A DNA stretch of 64,000 nt from assembly GCF_002933275.1 (NCBI RefSeq), contig NZ_PSSX01000005.1, forward strand, positions 186,001-250,000. The letters are read 5' to 3'. A program made the translations under genes and the position numbers. This document shows positions 9,077-18,208 of this stretch, piece after piece. The notes below the pieces were generated by a model. It did not search any database. It saw only the letters and a program-made list of their open reading frames with translations, and had not been told where the DNA came from. Within the stretch, counting starts at the first letter, position 1, and each line of letters starts with the position of its first letter. This DNA comes from Marinobacter maroccanus. GTDB lineage: Bacteria > Pseudomonadota > Gammaproteobacteria > Pseudomonadales > Oleiphilaceae.

Positions 9077-10151
9077 TTTAGAACATGCATTTCGTGAGAG
9101 GTGCTTAAATTTAAGTCAATCCTTCTCCGGTGATATACTGACTAGTGGTCCTAGCAAAGAGAAAGTAATTTATGGCAATTTTTGTGTGACTCGTACTAGA
9201 GATCCATTTGGTAACTCTTTTTTTAGTACGATTAGTTTTTTTTGGTTATCTATATTCAAGGTCTTTATTAACCGCTTTACCGACCCTTACGACTTGATTT
9301 GCACCTACGATCCGTTGAAAACGGGACTTATAGGCCTTATTGTAGCGCGGCTAAGTGGCACAAAGTTGGTGGTAGAAGTTAATGGAGATTATACCAACAA
9401 ATGGAATTATTCGGAAATTAAATCGCCGATCAAGCGATATTTTAAAAGGAAGGCGGTGCTTTTTGTAGAAAAGATTGTGCTACGTAACTCCGATGGTGTG
9501 AAGTTACTGTATCATGGGCAGGTTGATTACTTTAGACCATTACGGAGGCCTATAATTGAGGTTTTTCCTAATTACGTCAATGCTTCGAGGTTTCATAATA
9601 TTGAGCATAAAAAGGAAATTTTATTTGTTGGTGCTCCCATGTACGTCAAAGGATTAGATGTTTTGGTGTCCGCTTTTGACTTGATCTCACCGCATTATCC
9701 CGACTGGACGTTGAAGATTCTTGGTTATTATCCGAATAAGTCAGAATTGCAGGCTCTTTTGGGCGCTAGAACGAACGTCCGTTTTCATCCGCCAGTTGAT
9801 CCGGATCTAATGCCGGACCACATTGGTAGTTGTGGGTTGTTTGTGTTGCCCTCAAGAACCGAGGCTATGGGTCGTGTGCTTGTTGAATCCATGGCTGCTG
9901 GAAAGCCTAGAATTGGATCAAGTGTGGGCGGGATTCCGACTGTGATAGAAGATGGGATTGATGGTTTGCTCTTTGAGTCTGAAAACGTAGAGGATCTAGC
10001 AAGGAAGTTGCGAATGGTTCTTGATGATGCCGATTTGCGAGATAGACTTGGCATGCAGGCGGTGCTTAGGTATCAGTCTGACTTTCGACCTGCCGTGTAC
10101 TTCGAACGGTTAGTGAAGTTTTACGAGCGCGTTCAGCGTCGCTGGGTATAA
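9021..10151 (+). CDS. GT4 glycosyltransferase
   Basis: A complete GT4 enzyme. The acceptor domain begins RILIISPGPKYN. The donor domain has KEILFVGAPMYVKGLDVL, FVLPSRTEAMGRVLVESMA (E-x7-E: Glu in RTEAMG and in VESMA) and a GG loop in SVGGIPTVIEDG. The start at 9021 overlaps the upstream gene by 56 bp; a GTG at 9033 would lose four residues. It belongs to the AT-rich transcription unit with the polymerase. It should add one sugar to the lipid-linked repeat, with donor unknown. Confidence 0.9.
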   Translation: MEKRVEKRILIISPGPKYNLEHAFRERCLNLSQSFSGDILTSGPSKEKVIYGNFCVTRTRDPFGNSFFSTISFFWLSIFKVFINRFTDPYDLICTYDPLKTGLIGLIVARLSGTKLVVEVNGDYTNKWNYSEIKSPIKRYFKRKAVLFVEKIVLRNSDGVKLLYHGQVDYFRPLRRPIIEVFPNYVNASRFHNIEHKKEILFVGAPMYVKGLDVLVSAFDLISPHYPDWTLKILGYYPNKSELQALLGARTNVRFHPPVDPDLMPDHIGSCGLFVLPSRTEAMGRVLVESMAAGKPRIGSSVGGIPTVIEDGIDGLLFESENVEDLARKLRMVLDDADLRDRLGMQAVLRYQSDFRPAVYFERLVKFYERVQRRWV

Positions 10152-10262
10152 TTCGGCATCTTTCATGAACAATCAATCTATACAGACAAATTGTTTTACA
10201 GGTTTGGGCTCTTGGTTGATGTATGATATGGGGGTAGCCCTTTGGTCAGGAGTAGAGGTCCC

Positions 10263-11699
10263 ATGAAGGCCATCAGTTTGCTAAAAACTTTCGTTCTGTT
10301 CTTTTCTATATTCCCGTTTTCGACGCTCACCTATTCTCAAGAAGTTGAGCCAGGTTCTTTTTACGTTGACCATAAGTCTGGCTTTGATGCTAATGACGGT
10401 CGTGCGATTAGCGAAGGTGGAACTGGTCCTTGGAAAACTATTCAGAAAGCCGCTTCTACAGTGAAGGGCGGTGATACCGTTTACGTTAGGGATGGAGTAT
10501 ATTTTGAACCGAAGGGTCTAGGAATCGCATCGGACTCTGCAGGGATAGAGATTGTTAATGAAGGGCGTGAAGGTGAATATATTCGTCTATTAGGTTTTCC
10601 CGGGGAGAGGCCTGTTATCGACATGCAGGGACAGGCTGCTTGCTTCAGCATATTTGGCGGTTCATATATTGAAATTTCCGGATTTGAACTACGAAACTGC
10701 GATGGGGGTGGCGTTTGGATTCGCAGTGGGAGCGAACGTAAGAACCATAACATTATTATTTCTAACAACATAATTCATCACATTGATGGTGTGTCGGGTG
10801 GGAATGTAGGTGGAGTTCGTGCGGACCACATTTCCGACTCAAAAATTTCGGATAATATGATTTATCATATTAGAGTTGGGGGGGAAATGAACGAAAATGC
10901 CTCCGGAATTCATTCCTACCGCATGGGGAACATGGTAATCGAGCACAACGAGATTTCAGATGCTTCTAACGGTGTTTTTCATAAGCACCCTAATTTCATT
11001 GGTGAGCCAGTTGGTGAGTTTAGATATAATATAATAAAAGACGTAAAGAATGCGTTCCGTTTTGAAAATACGGAGGGCTTGCCAGAGGTCGCCTATCATA
11101 AAGATGCGTCAATTCACCATAATGTTGTGTTCGAAGGTAATTTTCTATACGACAACACATTTCGTGCCAAGACGCAGAGCTCCGGGCTCAGCATATTCAA
11201 CAATACAATTGTTGGATCGGGTGTTACAATTTCGGGATTTTCTGGTGTTAATATTTTTAATAACATAATGTACGGAAGTGCATATATACGAGTGCAATAT
11301 AAGGATGATGTTTTTACATCTGATAGTCGGCATGGTGGAAGCCTAAGGTTTGTTGATTATAATATATATTATCCAGACTTTTATGCAATTCTTGGTTTTT
11401 ACGGTAGTCAATCCTACAGATACGGTTCACTCCAGGAATGGCAAAGCGTTTCTGGTAGTAGGGAGATAGAAAGGTTAACTACAGCTATGGACTCTTCTCC
11501 TGATCTTCATAGTAAAGTCGTTGATCCCCTATTTGTTAATGTTGCGGTGGAGGATTATAGAGTATCGGAAACAAGCCCGGCTAAAACAATGGGCAGAGGC
11601 GGTTCGTATGTGGGCGCTTATGGTGGATCATCATTGCCAGGCGTGCGCAACATTAGGTTTGATGCCAAACCGTCGCCGCCAGATTTATCAATCGATTAA
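10263..11699 (+). CDS. Secreted right-handed parallel beta-helix protein
   Basis: The protein (478 aa) begins with a signal peptide (MKAISLLKTFVLFFSIFPFS, cleavage near TYSQ-E). Next come FYVDHKSGFDANDGR and GPWKTIQKAAS, a common lead-in of secreted parallel beta-helix proteins. Successive strands rich in N, I and G (IISNNIIHHI, ISDNMIYHI, VIEHNEISDA, SIHHNVVFEG, IFNNTIVGSG) build the helix. Such proteins include polysaccharide lyases, epimerases and phage-like depolymerases, so a role in trimming or modifying the exopolysaccharide is plausible but unproven. I chose ATG 10263 over an in-frame TTG at 10242 because of the signal peptide and the GAGG upstream. It overlaps asnB convergently by 12 bp. 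Confidence 0.8.
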   Translation: MKAISLLKTFVLFFSIFPFSTLTYSQEVEPGSFYVDHKSGFDANDGRAISEGGTGPWKTIQKAASTVKGGDTVYVRDGVYFEPKGLGIASDSAGIEIVNEGREGEYIRLLGFPGERPVIDMQGQAACFSIFGGSYIEISGFELRNCDGGGVWIRSGSERKNHNIIISNNIIHHIDGVSGGNVGGVRADHISDSKISDNMIYHIRVGGEMNENASGIHSYRMGNMVIEHNEISDASNGVFHKHPNFIGEPVGEFRYNIIKDVKNAFRFENTEGLPEVAYHKDASIHHNVVFEGNFLYDNTFRAKTQSSGLSIFNNTIVGSGVTISGFSGVNIFNNIMYGSAYIRVQYKDDVFTSDSRHGGSLRFVDYNIYYPDFYAILGFYGSQSYRYGSLQEWQSVSGSREIERLTTAMDSSPDLHSKVVDPLFVNVAVEDYRVSETSPAKTMGRGGSYVGAYGGSSLPGVRNIRFDAKPSPPDLSID

Positions 11700-13664
11700 G
11701 ATGGTGTTCTTGTGTTGCTGTAGCCACTGAAGAAGGATGAGAGCTGGCCAGAGCTGTAAGCTGTTGTCTGCGCGTCCAGACAAGTGAGTCTCCCATAAGC
11801 TCTTGTAGAAAGATTCAGATATAAGTTGGTGATCAGGTACGGTGTTTATTAGCATACTACCCCAGGTTTGGAGCTCTTCTCGCAGCCATTTTCTTATCGG
11901 AACAGAAAAGCCCATTTTCGGACGCTCTATCAAGTCTCTGGGAACGTGCTGATACAGAATCTGGCGCAGTGGCCACTTGGTCTGGTCATCATTTAACTTC
12001 AGTGACGGCGCAATCCGCCAGGACATCTCAACGACCTTTCGGTCAAGCAGTGGGAGGCGCGTTTCAAGCGACACTGACATCGAAGATCGATCAACCTTTG
12101 TCAGATTATCGTCAACCAGATAGTTGAGCTGATCAAGGAGCATTACGGTATCGAGGAAGTCGCGATGATCCTGAAAAGCGTCAAGTACTCGCTTCTTTAG
12201 GATATCAGGACAGCGTTCCGGATCAGGTTCAAGTCCATTAAAACTGAGAAGAAATAGATAAATGTCCTCCGGTTTGGTTGTCTGCATCAACCACCCGAGT
12301 TTTCGAATTTTCAGGGCAACGTTTGCCTGTTTTGCGGCTGTGAGGCCTGGGATTCGACTAACGTAAGGCAGTAGTTGTTCTATCCATCCCGGCTTTATCC
12401 TGCATAACATTTTGCCAAGCCGCTCACGAAGCGGCTTGGGTATCCATTTGGTTTTTTCCAACATCCGCGATGTGCTGGAATAACGGTTGTATCCGGCAAA
12501 CAGCTCATCCCCTCCGTCGCCGGAGAGGCAAACGGTAACGCTCTGTTTTGCGATGGCAGAAACAAGTACGGAAGGAAGTTGCGATGGATCGGCGAACGGC
12601 TCGTCGTAGATTGTGGGCAATGCATCGATGACGCCAAGAGCGTCGTTGCTGGATATATAGGTCTCGTGATGGTTCGTTCCGATATGCCGCGCTAATTCTG
12701 AAGCATGTTGCGCTTCATCGAACTGAGGGTCGTCAAAGCCGATGGTGAACGTATCGATTGGGGTTGCGGAGCCCGCCTGGGCCAGGGCTGTCACGAGCGT
12801 GGAATCGATGCCGCCCGAGAGAAAACAACCAACCGGGACATCTGCCACGAGCTGCTGACCAATCGTTTCCATCAAGCAGTCCTGGAGGTTGCCGATGGCG
12901 CGAGAGTCTGTTGTGAGGTCCGGGCCCGACAGGGAAATATCGCGAAGATTCCAGTATCGTACTGGACCTGAAACGGTTCCTGGATGAGGACTGAACTGGC
13001 GTGGTTGTTTGGTTTGATCAAACTGCGACAGCGTTAGGTATGTTCCCGGCGCGAGTTTATAAATGTTCTGAAAGATGGAATAAGGCGTTGGTATGTAACC
13101 ACACGCAAGGAAGTCGCCTATTATTTCCTTGTTCAAGGTGAGTTTTTTGCCAAGAGCATGAAAAGCTTTCAACTCGGACCCGAACACAAACTGCTCGCCA
13201 ACCCACCCATAAAACAAGGGTTTTTCGCCCATTCGGTCGCGGGCGAGTGTGAGGTTTCCAGACTGTTGATCGAACAGAGCGATCGCGAACATGCCGTCGA
13301 TTCGCTCGAGGGTTGCCGCAATGCCTATGGAATCAACTAATGCGAGGATTACCTCAGTGTCGGAGTGCCCCTTGAAAGCGACTCCCTGCTGCTGGAGCTC
13401 TTTTCGAATCTGCGGAAAATTGTAGATTTCTCCGTTGAAAGAGATGACATATCGCTGACTTGCTGAGTGCATGGGCTGCTTGCCAGCTTCAGACAGATCC
13501 TGAATGGAGAGGCGGGTATGGGTCAGAAGAAACGTGTCGGGAGCCGACCAGTGCCCATGGCCATCGGGGCCCCGATGCTTTAAAGATGCGATGAAGGCAT
13601 CTGCCAGGGTGGCTACCTCGGATTGATTCAAACCTTGAACAGTGCATCCTGCGATCCCACACAT
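11688..13664 (-). CDS. asnB: Asparagine synthetase-type amidotransferase, exosortase-locus form
   Basis: A glutamine-dependent amidotransferase/AMP-forming ligase of 658 aa. With ATG at 13664 the mature protein starts at Cys2 (MCGIAGC), the Ntn-hydrolase nucleophile of the class II glutaminase domain. An upstream in-frame ATG (13736) would bury this cysteine, so it is rejected. HRGPDG, FNGEIYNF and SGGIDSTLV (pyrophosphatase PP-loop) with SGDGGDELFAGY are all present. AsnB paralogues are routine members of XrtA exopolysaccharide loci, where they may amidate a uronic acid or another acid rather than aspartate. Here WecC would provide a uronic acid (ManNAcA). Its ATG lies one base after the stop of the glycosyltransferase upstream, so the two form an operon. 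Confidence 0.92.
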   Translation of the reverse strand: MCGIAGCTVQGLNQSEVATLADAFIASLKHRGPDGHGHWSAPDTFLLTHTRLSIQDLSEAGKQPMHSASQRYVISFNGEIYNFPQIRKELQQQGVAFKGHSDTEVILALVDSIGIAATLERIDGMFAIALFDQQSGNLTLARDRMGEKPLFYGWVGEQFVFGSELKAFHALGKKLTLNKEIIGDFLACGYIPTPYSIFQNIYKLAPGTYLTLSQFDQTKQPRQFSPHPGTVSGPVRYWNLRDISLSGPDLTTDSRAIGNLQDCLMETIGQQLVADVPVGCFLSGGIDSTLVTALAQAGSATPIDTFTIGFDDPQFDEAQHASELARHIGTNHHETYISSNDALGVIDALPTIYDEPFADPSQLPSVLVSAIAKQSVTVCLSGDGGDELFAGYNRYSSTSRMLEKTKWIPKPLRERLGKMLCRIKPGWIEQLLPYVSRIPGLTAAKQANVALKIRKLGWLMQTTKPEDIYLFLLSFNGLEPDPERCPDILKKRVLDAFQDHRDFLDTVMLLDQLNYLVDDNLTKVDRSSMSVSLETRLPLLDRKVVEMSWRIAPSLKLNDDQTKWPLRQILYQHVPRDLIERPKMGFSVPIRKWLREELQTWGSMLINTVPDHQLISESFYKSLWETHLSGRADNSLQLWPALILLQWLQQHKNTILID

Positions 13665-13665
13665 T

Positions 13666-14913
13666 TTAGTGGCCGGTCCTTTCCAGATAGTAGTTGCTGA
13701 GTGATTGTCCAATTGACTCAAAGTCATATCGCTCAATAGCGACTTTTCTGGCTGCTTCCCCTAACCTTGTTCTTTTTTCAGGATCGCTCAGCAGGTTGAC
13801 GATCGCAGTACAGTATTCAGTGGGAGTATCGGCAAAGATGATGTCTTGGCCTTCCATCACATCTATGCCTTCGCTCGCTATGCGATGGGCGACAATCGCT
13901 TTTCCCATCCCAAGGGCATCCAGGATTTTAAGCTTGGTACCGCCACCATCCATGATCGGACAGACGTATAAAGTCGCTTTCTCAATGTGGTCGCGGATTT
14001 CATCCACGAATCCGAGGACCTTGATGTCAGTTGTTGTTGAATTAAATTTCAGAATCTCGGCAGGCGGGTTGGCACCTATGATTTTAAGGGTGATGTTGTC
14101 GCATCGGTCTCGTAGCAGGGGCATTACCTGGTTACAAAGGTAAAGAACGGCCTCAATGTTCGGATACCAGTTCATGGTGCCAACGAAGATAAGAGTGCGC
14201 TCTTCCTGCTCAAGCCCTTTTGGCTTGAAGAAATGGGTGTCCACGCCATTGGGAATTGTCTTTATGCTGGAGTTTGGCGTTAAGGCTCTCAGCCGTTCAG
14301 TGTCGATGTCAGAGCACGTTATATGCCCATCGTACAATGGGCACACCCGCTGTTCGTATCGCTTCAGCCTTAGACCTTCCTGGAAAAAATAGAGCTTTTT
14401 AAGCGGGTTTGGTTCGTTGCCAGCCCGCCTTAACAGCATGTGTGATTCAATGTTGTGGTGGTCAAGAAAGCAAGGGACACCATTAAAACAATGCCGAAAA
14501 ATATCCAGACTGATCGTGTCGAAGTGTACAAGATCATAGTTCTCTGTTTTGGCGAGCTGGTGGAGGTATCGTTCAAACTCGCTCGAACGAAGCCAGTTGA
14601 TGGTGTAGGGGGCTCGCGTCAAAAGGCTCTTTAACGCAAGCCCTAGTTTTCCCGAGCGACCAGCTTCGTTCGGTATCGGAAAAAACTCAACATGATTGCA
14701 AATATTAGATAGATGTTGCTTGGCTTCAGAGAGGGCTTTCTCGATGTTGTTTTGGTAGAACGGCGCAATCAGACTAGCCTGATTGAATGCGACGAGGTCG
14801 ACAGTGTAGTGACGAGAGAGTTCTTTGAGAAGGTAGTAAGAACGCTGGAGAACCCCGCCCTTTGGGGGATATGGAACTAGGTGGGACACCCAAAGTAGCT
14901 TCCGTTTTTCCAT
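13666..14913 (-). CDS. GT4 sugar transferase, PEP-CTERM/EpsH1-associated type
   Basis: The N-terminus LLWVSHLVPYPPKGGVLQRS is that of the sugar transferases linked to exosortase systems (I recall TIGR03087). HFDTISLDIF, FLDHHNIES, IPNGVDTHFF, LIFVGTMNWYPN and CPIMDGGGTKLKILDALGMG follow; the last replaces the E-x7-E region with the G-G-G-T-K-L-K variant of this subfamily. The gene precedes asnB by one base in the same operon and is divergent from the long spacer to its right. It would act in the cytoplasm on lipid-linked exopolysaccharide. Confidence 0.88.
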   Translation of the reverse strand: MEKRKLLWVSHLVPYPPKGGVLQRSYYLLKELSRHYTVDLVAFNQASLIAPFYQNNIEKALSEAKQHLSNICNHVEFFPIPNEAGRSGKLGLALKSLLTRAPYTINWLRSSEFERYLHQLAKTENYDLVHFDTISLDIFRHCFNGVPCFLDHHNIESHMLLRRAGNEPNPLKKLYFFQEGLRLKRYEQRVCPLYDGHITCSDIDTERLRALTPNSSIKTIPNGVDTHFFKPKGLEQEERTLIFVGTMNWYPNIEAVLYLCNQVMPLLRDRCDNITLKIIGANPPAEILKFNSTTTDIKVLGFVDEIRDHIEKATLYVCPIMDGGGTKLKILDALGMGKAIVAHRIASEGIDVMEGQDIIFADTPTEYCTAIVNLLSDPEKRTRLGEAARKVAIERYDFESIGQSLSNYYLERTGH

Positions 14914-15878
14914 GCTGTTTCCTTAGTCTTCAATGACCTTTCTTTTAGATATTTTGACAACCATGTGATGGAAGCCTATCGAGCACCTACTAATTGATCT
15001 CGGACGGTCAACAGATTGTTCGGTAACGATCAAGCTGTCGGGCCCGTGGTTCGTTGAATGTTAATTGGGTTTTGAGGACGCCCGTTGGCGGGCAATTGGA
15101 TTACCAATCGCGCTCAATGTTAAATGGAATCTAAGAGCTAAACAAACAAAAAGTCTGGAATGAAGCTTTTCGATTTTTTTTTGGTGGCACCGGCGCCCAT
15201 CTGAAAACTTGGTGTCCTAGTTACCTGACAATTGGCTAAAATATTGCCTTATGTGATGCGCGTGGCCAGCTTCAGAGAACTACAGATGCTGTCGTGCCTT
15301 CTGGTTAGGAGGCAGAGGGTTTCGATATGCTCGAAGATATTCTGCTTGGCTGCCTTTTACCCCTTGGCCTTCTAGCTAATAGTGGATTTGTTTGCGTACG
15401 TCACCTGGAGGTTTCGTCATCCGGAGCTGGTGCACTGGAGCTAGGCAGCAGGACTCATTGCTTCCTGCCTCGGGTGCTGTTTCTAAGGCACAATTTCAAC
15501 AGGACATCCACGACGAAGTCTTTTGAAGCTCGGGTTTCGCTGCTAAGCATACCACTTGACGTAAGGTAAGATACACTGCATAAGCAAAATATGAAAAAAC
15601 CTAGTGAGTACGAATGAAAAAGAAATAGGTCATCTCTTTAAAATGCTTGACCGCATAGATTTCGGACTTTCCGGGCCTAGCATTTTCAACTCACCATATG
15701 CATTGGGGATTTTTGGTCAGTTTAATGCGTTCAAGCTCACGCTGTATCGAGAAATATCAGATTTTCGTTTTGTTCTTAGCTTCCGATTTGAAAAAAACAC
15801 AGGTATGATCAAAATCGAATTGTGATATTTTGAAAATGTGGCTATCTGTCGCGTTTTCTTGGATAAGGGAGTATTCGC
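14914..15878. other. 965-bp spacer without a convincing gene
   Basis: Several short reading frames exist (for example 15327-15569 and 15604-15825 on the plus strand), but none has a good ribosome-binding site with a recognisable product. Small structures are visible: a near-direct repeat AATGTTAATTGG / AATGTTAAATGG at 15057 and 15116, a hairpin ATTGG-ATTA-CCAAT at 15095-15108, and a T-run around 15174-15182. The right half becomes AT-rich. It probably carries the promoter of the minus-strand operon ending at 14913 and decayed remains of lost genes. Confidence 0.5.
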
Positions 15879-16556
15879 ATGAGCATGATAAAGAGACTTG
15901 CTGCACAGTTGCCAAAGAGCTGGCAAGTTGAATTGAAGCGAATTCATTATGGAAATCAAATCAGACGAAATAATTTCGTAACTGATGAGCCTGAATATGA
16001 AATACTTAAAGATTTGATAAATCCCGGAGATTGGGTTGTCGATATTGGTGCAAATGTTGGGCATTATACTAAAAAGTTTTCGGAGTTGGTTGGAGATAGC
16101 GGCAGAGTTATTGCGATTGAACCTGTACCCGTAACCTTTTCGATTCTCGCTGCGAATACCCAAAAGTTCAAAAAATTAAACGTTACGCTCATCAACGCTG
16201 GTATTTCTGACACATTAAGCATCGCTGGGATTTCGGTACCAGCATTTTCGACGGGGCTAGACAACTACTATCAGGCACATATCTCTCCAAGTTCAGACAG
16301 TGAATTATCGGTGCTTACTCTACCTTTGGATTCATTAAATTTGCCGAGTAAGGTATCTTTAATTAAGATTGATGCTGAAGGACATGAAGAATTTGTATTA
16401 AAGGGCATGCAGGAGTTGATAAAAAAATCTCGCCCCGTGCTAATAATAGAAACTGGATCCGAAAAGATAGTAAATGAGCTCGCTCAGTTTGACTACGTGC
16501 AGGAAAAGCTAAAAAATTCACCTAATTTGCTCTTTAGACCCAATGCTGTACGATGA
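15879..16556 (+). CDS. FkbM-family methyltransferase
   Basis: An S-adenosylmethionine-dependent methyltransferase of 225 aa. VVDIGANVGHYTKKFSE is the SAM-binding motif I, VIAIEPVPVTF motif II, and LIKIDAEGHEEFVLKGM is the hallmark FkbM segment. The family O-methylates sugars and other small molecules, so it probably adds a methyl group to a sugar of the surface polysaccharide. A strong ribosome-binding site (GGGAG) lies about 8 bp before the ATG. The gene is AT-rich and stands alone between two spacers, which fits a laterally acquired decoration gene. Confidence 0.88.
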   Translation: MSMIKRLAAQLPKSWQVELKRIHYGNQIRRNNFVTDEPEYEILKDLINPGDWVVDIGANVGHYTKKFSELVGDSGRVIAIEPVPVTFSILAANTQKFKKLNVTLINAGISDTLSIAGISVPAFSTGLDNYYQAHISPSSDSELSVLTLPLDSLNLPSKVSLIKIDAEGHEEFVLKGMQELIKKSRPVLIIETGSEKIVNELAQFDYVQEKLKNSPNLLFRPNAVR

Positions 16557-16941
16557 TATTATTTATCTTAATGAGCACAATAAAATTTTTGATTTGATAA
16601 AGTAGAGTTGTGTTTTATTGTTCATATTCTTGCAATAACCTATAACTAGGTGGTGTCATAAACAAATTATTATAATGGTGGACTACGTCCTATAATTCGT
16701 TATCTGGTGTTTTCTGGCACTACCAAAAATACCAGTTTCGGACGAAATCTCTCTATCTTTGCCCTTTCGTATGGGCAATACCGAGTTCTGAATCGGCTCC
16801 GTAGTTATTGATTGAATTTCAGAGCCTTTAGAGAAGACATGTTGGTTTTATGTGTAATATTGATGGAGTCGGGAGTTTCGGAGTGTGACGGAGTTCCTTT
16901 CTATTATCCGTTGTCACATTTATGAATTGGAATACTTATAA
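16557..16941. other. AT-rich 385-bp spacer, no gene seen
   Basis: No reading frame, tRNA or clear hairpin terminator is visible. It lies between the methyltransferase and a glycosyltransferase and presumably contains the promoter of the latter. I see no insertion-sequence ends. Confidence 0.4.
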
Positions 16942-18123
16942 ATGATTAATGGAGTAGGTGAACATACATATCTGTTTGTTTTGCCGTGGTCTATAGACCA
17001 AATAGGTGGGGTGAATCAGGTTGTGATCAATCTTGCCAGAGAGATGGCAAAGGCACGGGATTTTTTTCCAATCGTGCTTATCAACGACTGGAATGCCATC
17101 AATCCAGTTCGAGAAGTTGTTCAGGGACTGACAACTGTTCGATGGCGTGTTCGGTCCTACCGTAAAGACATGGGTCTAAAAGAGAAGCTGGCATATTTTC
17201 TCTGGGAAGCCAAGTTTTACAGGGACTTCCATAAATTTTGTATTGACCACAAAGTTATTGCGATTAATCCGCATTTTCCTGGGCCGCCAATCTTCGCTTT
17301 GGAGCGAGTTGTTAAAAAGTTTGAAACTGCCATCCCCTTTATTGTTTCATTTCATGGTTCTGATGTGACTGCTATCGCATCGGCAGGTGAAGATGAGTTA
17401 AAACAATGGAAGATGCTGCTCGCAGATCCGAACCATCAAGCGGTAGCTTGTTCGAATGATCTCGGAAGAAAACTTGTCGAGGCTCTTGGCAATGAGGTAT
17501 TGCCAGTAGTCGCTCATAATGGTTTGGACGTCGGCGAATTTTCTTCAGCAGAGAAAAAGTCTCAACCGAGTTCCGATCGGGTGGTTTTGAACGTAGCAAG
17601 ATTTGAGCAGAAAAAGGGGCAGGACGTTCTTATTGAAGCTTTCGCGCACATCGCGGCTGAGTATGAGAGTGTGAAATTGGTTCTTGTTGGGGCTACCGAC
17701 AAAATGCTGCCTGAATTGAGGGCATTGTGTGTCAGAAAAGGAATCGAGAGGTGCGTGGAATTCTATCCGGATGTGTCGCACGAATACATTTCCGATTTTT
17801 ATAAAGGAGCAGCGATATTTTGCCTTCCAAGTCGAGTGGAACCCTTCGGGATTGTGATTCTAGAAGCCGCGAGCTTTGGAGTTCCTGTGGTCGCTTCTCG
17901 AATTGGCGGTATCCCTGAGATATTGACTGATGGCGTTAACGGTGTGCTGGTCTCGCCTGATGATCAATGTGAATTGGCAGATGCTATTAGGTCCTTGCTA
18001 GATGACCCCATTACAGCTAAAGAAATGGGCAAGCGGTTGACACAACACGTTAGCACACATTTTTCATGGAGAAATGCATACGAAAAATATGTCGACATTT
18101 TGTCTTTAAGGGAAGGTCGATAG
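16942..18123 (+). CDS. GT4 glycosyltransferase
   Basis: A complete 393-aa GT4 enzyme. The acceptor domain contains GGVNQVVINLA and VSFHGSDVTA. The donor domain has VVLNVARFEQKKGQDVLIEA, FCLPSRVEPFGIVILEAAS (E-x7-E) and RIGGIPEILTDGVNG. It should use a nucleotide-sugar to extend the lipid-linked repeat. The gene is transcribed on its own toward the convergent flippase, with 85 bp between the stops. Confidence 0.9.
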   Translation: MINGVGEHTYLFVLPWSIDQIGGVNQVVINLAREMAKARDFFPIVLINDWNAINPVREVVQGLTTVRWRVRSYRKDMGLKEKLAYFLWEAKFYRDFHKFCIDHKVIAINPHFPGPPIFALERVVKKFETAIPFIVSFHGSDVTAIASAGEDELKQWKMLLADPNHQAVACSNDLGRKLVEALGNEVLPVVAHNGLDVGEFSSAEKKSQPSSDRVVLNVARFEQKKGQDVLIEAFAHIAAEYESVKLVLVGATDKMLPELRALCVRKGIERCVEFYPDVSHEYISDFYKGAAIFCLPSRVEPFGIVILEAASFGVPVVASRIGGIPEILTDGVNGVLVSPDDQCELADAIRSLLDDPITAKEMGKRLTQHVSTHFSWRNAYEKYVDILSLREGR

Positions 18124-18208
18124 CTAGAAAACCTGAATTAACTCGAAGAATGCCACCGAGTTGAAATATTTTAGCGTCTTAAGTCTTGCCTTTTAAGCCT
18201 GCTTTTGA

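Noticed and set aside
10184..10200. AGACAAATTGTTTTACA upstream of the beta-helix gene as a further PrsR box
   Set aside because: It keeps TTTACA but breaks the YGTC part, and no GG-N10-GC follows at the right distance.
15327..15569. 80-codon plus-strand reading frame in the long spacer
   Set aside because: No well-spaced ribosome-binding site, no recognisable family and ragged composition; probably chance or a gene remnant.
15604..15825. 73-codon AT-rich reading frame before the methyltransferase
   Set aside because: GTG start without a clear ribosome-binding site and no known motif; could be a broken gene, but support is too weak.
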